Source of the DNA: Haliclystus octoradiatus
Taxonomy: Eukaryota > Cnidaria > Staurozoa > Stauromedusae > Haliclystidae
Reading direction: 5' to 3'
Assembly (NCBI GenBank): GCA_916610825.1
Contig: OU744450.1
Coordinates: forward strand, 9,196,261 to 9,260,260
Length of the DNA stretch: 64,000 nt
Numbering within the stretch: position 1 is the first letter of the stretch; each line of letters starts with the position of its first letter. Shown here one piece after another: positions 60,179-64,000 of this stretch. A program made the position numbers and the translations under genes. Below the pieces are notes generated by a model. It was not told the DNA's origin. It worked only from the letters and a program-made list of their open reading frames with translations, and did not search any database.

Positions 60179-61739
60179 CAGGCCCGGATACAGGATTTTG
60201 AATACCCCTGTCAAAATGACGTAATCAAATCGCCACGCCCATATTAGGGGACGAAAGCCCCCTACTGCAATGGCCCTGGAAGAGGAAATAAATAGTCATT
60301 TAACAGTCCCCCGGCACCAGCAACTCCCCTCATCATTTATTTTGTTTAATAAAAAGGGAATATTTTATTGTTTCTATTTCTAAATTTGATACCGTTACAT
60401 TAAATTACCAAGTCAAGGCAATTAGCCTGCGTGCAAACTGAAATCTATCTTGGCGAAAGTGTAAATATATGTTATGTACGTTGTTCAATCAAATTTAAAA
60501 GCATAGTGATAAAATATAAATTAAATAGTATATTTAGCTTGTTAAATTAATCATCAACAAACAGCACTGATAATCCTTCTGATCTTTGACTACTAATCGT
60601 AGCTAATCGCCGCTGGAATCAGTTCTACGGTTCTCCACAATCCAATAAATCAAAATCAAAACAAACGTACATGAGATCATTTGAGCAGTGATCATATTCA
60701 TCTCGTATTGATACAGTAGGCTCATAATCTAGGAAAGAAGCCAACATCTCTTTCTTAATTAATGATTACCCAGTTTTGAGTTTGCTAAATCTGGATATCA
60801 GTTCATAATTAGGCATCCAGAGAATAAATGTGTAGCTTAGTAAACAATTCATTGAGCTGCGATAAACTTGTAAAGCAAAACAATAATGTAAATGAATAGC
60901 GAGATACCAATTATTTTTGTTTCACATAGTTAACAGTCGCATTGGTAATTCCATATTCTCGAGGACATATATATGGGAAAATGACAACTTGAATCGATTT
61001 TACGATTTGGCCAAAACTGCAGATAAAATAACGTTCGCCGTCTGATGTCCTTCTATGATAATCCTCCACCACGTATCAAAACTCAGATAATAGCTTAAAT
61101 GTTCGAATGCACTGTATACTAAGTGCTTAAGTGTTCAAAACAGCAGTCATGGCTCCTGACTGCACGCCAACAAAATGACCGTGTGTCAAAACAAGTAAGT
61201 TTACCGCTCGTATTTTTTGAATTTCTTTAACGATCATGTGCACTTGTTCCGATTATCTCTCTGTCAAATATGTCCAAGATTGAAGTAGTTTGTCAATTGT
61301 TTAAGAACCAATCATATTGCGTAAAGCAAGGACAGGCTTGAGTTTCTGCCAATCAAATACTTGCCTCAATCTGCAGTTTGACATTTTCTATGTCACGATT
61401 GTTACAAAGTTTGTCAATTGTTATCGAAGAGAATCAAAATTTCAATCTTTAACCAATCAGGTGCCAAACAGAAATCATGTCAATTGTTATCAAAGTAGGT
61501 CAATTGTTAAAGTCTCTGATCGTTACCCAATCATAGCGGACTGAGATCATTTGATTGATGCAAGCTGTTCAATTGAATAAGTATAGGGAGCGATGACGTT
61601 TGCAATGATCATTCAATTGAAAAGGCCCTACTTCATAGACATGATTACGCAGAAAACCAGATTACGTCATGATTACGCCATTGAGAGAAAAGGAACGTTT
61701 GTCAATTGACATACGAGACCCCCCCTCTATCCGGGCCTG
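60179..61739. mobile_element. Non-autonomous hAT element
   Basis: 1561 bases with 12-base perfect inverted ends CAGGCCCGGATA and TATCCGGGCCTG, flanked by a perfect 8-base duplication ACTAGAGC (60171-60178 and 61740-61747). CAG ends and 8-base duplications are the hAT signature. No hAT transposase or zinc finger is seen. The right third holds at least four copies of GTCAATTGTT between 61292 and 61508, some followed by CCAATCA words, which look like subterminal transposase-binding repeats. It is nested in the TTAA element and so is the youngest of the three layers. Confidence 0.9.
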
Positions 61740-62429
61740 ACTAGAGCCACTAGAACTACAGTAATGCAGATTCTATCATTTGTCGGTTTTGCGGTATATC
61801 TTCATTGCATAAATTATTATCCTCTCCATCAAAGTTATATGAATAACAAAACTAGGGTTTTGCAATGTGAAATCTCGTTCGTTATTTTACATACGCCACA
61901 AAATTATTTTACCAGTCTAGTATTCATTCCTTCGGCTAGAAAGTAGAACATATTAGCATATTATATGTCGTCACAATCTGTAGTTTATAGGATGCAGTAA
62001 TAAAGTGCAGAAGCTACTTTGCACAAAATACCTTTCTACAGAGACGAGAAATCAGATGGACAGATTTCGCTTCTGTGAAAAGAGGACTATAAAACCGACG
62101 GTTCTGGTGTTCTTAATAGCGTTTCCCACCATACATTATGATTTTTACCCTCAAAAGAACACTCCATTTACAGTGCAGACATTTGCTTACAACAATAAAT
62201 TCTACTTAGCTAGCTTTTGTGGTCACCAGAGAATCTTTTGATATGTGTTAAATATGTGTGAGAATGATATGTCAAAATATAATCTGTATAACGCGCGCTA
62301 CGAATGAAATATTTTCTGATTTTTATTTTCTTCAAATTCGTGAACTTTAAAGCCATTAAATCATCTGGAATTTTGCTACTCTTGAGTTTATATGTTCTTC
62401 CTTACCTCAGTTTTGTGGGAGAGAAAAAT

Positions 62430-62705
62430 AGATTGTCGTTACAGAGCTACGCCATCTCAAACGTAACATCGCGTGATTAATCCGATCTAAAGTCTATTAG
62501 AAAAACCACACGACTTGTGACTTTGTCGTCATAAAGCTAGATCCAATCCCTTTTTTTTCCTCAGCGACATTTGGGCCAAAACACCACTTTGAAGGCATTT
62601 TTCACCAAGAAATAATTTCCAGATCGAAAAAAAAATTACGCCATTGTTTTTTTCACGTCGGGTTCTACTATATATGTAAAGATAGTCTGGGGGTTTATTC
62701 CCACT
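62430..62705 (-). repeat. Right inverted repeat of the TTAA element
   Basis: Inverted copy of 59095-59380, about 90 percent identical near the tip and less inward. Confidence 0.85.
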
Positions 62706-62709
62706 TTAA

Positions 62710-63530
62710 ATACCTTGAACAAATTACATAAACGATGTATTCCAATAATTTGCAACACCAATTAGTACAATGCTGATACTGAGCCACTGATGAAACATTT
62801 TAACATTTTAAAAGTCAAGGATATTTATTGTTTAAAAGTTCTTTCTTTCCTACAATCAACTGTAAAACAGACTTGCCTTACTATATTGTTAGGCATGTTC
62901 GAATTCATGCCCCTTAAACGACGTCAACAAAATCGTTTTATAGTTCCTTTCTCTAAAACATCATATCTCCAGCGGTTACCTGCATACCAATATCCTACTC
63001 TCTGGGACAATTGCTCACACAAGATTGATATAAAACTGTCCAGAAAATTATTCCTAAAAAGCATAAAATTATCCATCATTCAAACTTACTCCACTGCATG
63101 TATAATACTCAACTGTCATGTATGCACAGATCATTAGTCATTCACATTTTATATATATTTTTTTCTTCATATCCGCATTTTTTATTTTATTTTCCTATGC
63201 AATAATGTTAACAAGATCTCTCACTTTTGCTCCACTCAGACCTTCATTTCTCACTGATTCTTAACTCTTATGTCTTAACAACTTTGTCCATTTTCCTATC
63301 CATATTTTCCTTCGATCTTTTTACAATATTTCACTAAATAAAATACTCACACTATCACTCAGCTTATTTGAATTATTTATATTGTTTGTAAGAAATACTT
63401 AAATAAATAACTATAATATTTTACATTACCTGCTGCAGACTCTAACTATGTAATAAATAATAATGAACAAGTAATGTCCCCCAAATAAACAAGCACACTG
63501 TGCCTAAGGGATGGCTCCAGTCATATTTGT
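62710..63530 (+). mobile_element. CR1/Jockey-group LINE, 3' part
   Basis: Continues the LINE of 55976-59094 after the inserted element: LNKLHKRCIPIICN, EPLMKHFNILKVKDIYCLKV, FIVPFSKTSYLQRLP and YPTLWDNC, ending by about 63.14 kb. The 3' UTR follows and contains AATGTCCCCCA and ATAAACAAGCAC (63473-63496), shared with the SINE at 51662. The exact 3' end is not clear; AT-rich sequence follows. Confidence 0.82.
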
Positions 63531-63540
63531 ATTTTCATAT

Positions 63541-63805
63541 ATTTATGATTGAAATATATATTTTCATTCAGTTAATGCATTGTTCATAGAATACCAAGTT
63601 GACGTCATAAATGTCAAGACGGGTATATACATAACTGGCATGATAATAAAATGCGGAACACAAATGACGATAGATTGAAATTGTTCCGGTGTTCATAGTT
63701 TAATGCTACATAATAGTCTACATTGAATGTGTTTACAACATCCTGAAAGAATCAAGCCTTCAGCATGTGTTATAAATGTCATTATTCTTATACTCAATAT
63801 AACAT
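63541..63805. other. No gene recognised
   Basis: AT-rich spacer between two LINE ends; nothing identified. Confidence 0.45.
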
Positions 63806-64000
63806 AATAATAACAATAATAATAATTATACATTATTTATATAGCGCCTTTTCCAAAATTTTGCTCAAAAGCGCTTTACAGTGGTGGTCTAGTCTAAATA
63901 AGTTAAAAATAAAAATTTAAATTTAAAACATTTAAATGCATTAAGGAGAAAAGCGTTAAAAGATAGATACCATTAAAATACTGTAAAAGCTATATATATA
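63806..64000 (-). mobile_element. L2-type LINE 3' end, runs out of window
   Basis: An (ATA)n-type tail at 63806-63827, then TATATAGCGCCTTTTCC...AAAAGCGCTTTACAGTG. On the minus strand this is the AAAGCGCTTTTG...AAAAGGCGCTATATAAAT hairpin that ends L2-group LINEs, as at 9040-9113. The body of the element lies to the right of the window. Confidence 0.75.

Larger units (their letters stand above)
59095..62705. mobile_element. TTAA-target DNA element, non-autonomous (Kolobok- or piggyBac-like)
   Basis: 3611 bases bounded by AGTGGGAATAAACCCCCAGA and its inverted copy, flanked by TTAA on both sides (59091-59094 and 62706-62709). The inverted repeats continue imperfectly for about 260-290 bases (59095-59380 and 62430-62705). 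Excising the element with one TTAA restores the LINE frame as NSLHLNTLNKLHKR. TTAA targets are used by piggyBac and Kolobok; the AG-starting ends favour Kolobok weakly. No transposase frame is present. It contains the hAT element at 60179-61739. Confidence 0.88.

Noticed and set aside
62790-63137. Independent 115-codon gene
   Set aside because: It is the C-terminal piece of the split LINE, in frame with the part before the DNA-element insertion apart from small defects.

Overview
This is AT-rich genomic DNA of an invertebrate animal. It has GT-AG introns of about 0.1 to 7 kb, a nuclear tRNA-Cys gene and an animal-type cyclic nucleotide-gated (CNG) channel gene. Dense interspersed repeats are typical of marine invertebrates: L2/CR1-type LINEs, Penelope-like elements, hAT, Mutator-like, TTAA-target and Harbinger-like DNA elements, and LTR elements. 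The word TAGGCCTA recurs, which I associate loosely with marine deuterostome genomes. The species cannot be named from the sequence.

Layout. 1-4.7 kb: a few weak candidate exons of an unrecognised gene, and a 2.1 kb inverted-repeat element with arrays of the palindrome GTTCATGAAC (a Harbinger-like MITE sits inside it). 5.4-6.7 kb: a small non-coding LTR element with perfect 5-bp target duplications. 7.4-9.7 kb: a tandem repeat interrupted by an L2-type LINE. 11.0-15.2 kb: a young Ty3/gypsy-like LTR retrotransposon. 16.2 kb: tRNA-Cys. 16.6-27.8 kb: a five-exon gene for a 165-residue protein I cannot name; its introns carry two L2-type LINE copies, inverted-repeat elements and a Mutator-like MITE. 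29-34 kb: a second Mutator-like copy, a 5'-truncated LINE and a decayed fossil of the same LTR clade. 34-37 kb: a hammerhead ribozyme motif and small MITEs.

37.9-55.2 kb holds the main host gene, a CNG channel subunit. I reconstruct eleven phase-consistent coding exons (925 residues): S1-S6 with the pore in exons 1-2, C-linker, cyclic-nucleotide-binding domain and a C-terminal coiled coil. Its introns are a transposon graveyard: a Crypton-type tyrosine recombinase pseudogene, three Penelope-like remnants (one about 2.6 kb with RT and GIY-YIG parts and terminal hammerhead ribozymes), a tRNA-derived SINE and a perfect foldback MITE.

55.9-63.5 kb is one LINE split by a 3.6 kb TTAA-target DNA element that is itself split by a 1.56 kb hAT element. 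Removing the insert and one TTAA copy restores the LINE reading frame across the junction. The window ends in the 3' tail of another LINE on the minus strand.

The most interesting signals are the hammerhead ribozymes with covarying stems in the Penelope-like remnants, the sharing of a 3' tail between the SINE and the split LINE, the three-layer transposon nest, and the unnamed five-exon gene. I found no CRISPR, operon or other prokaryotic system.
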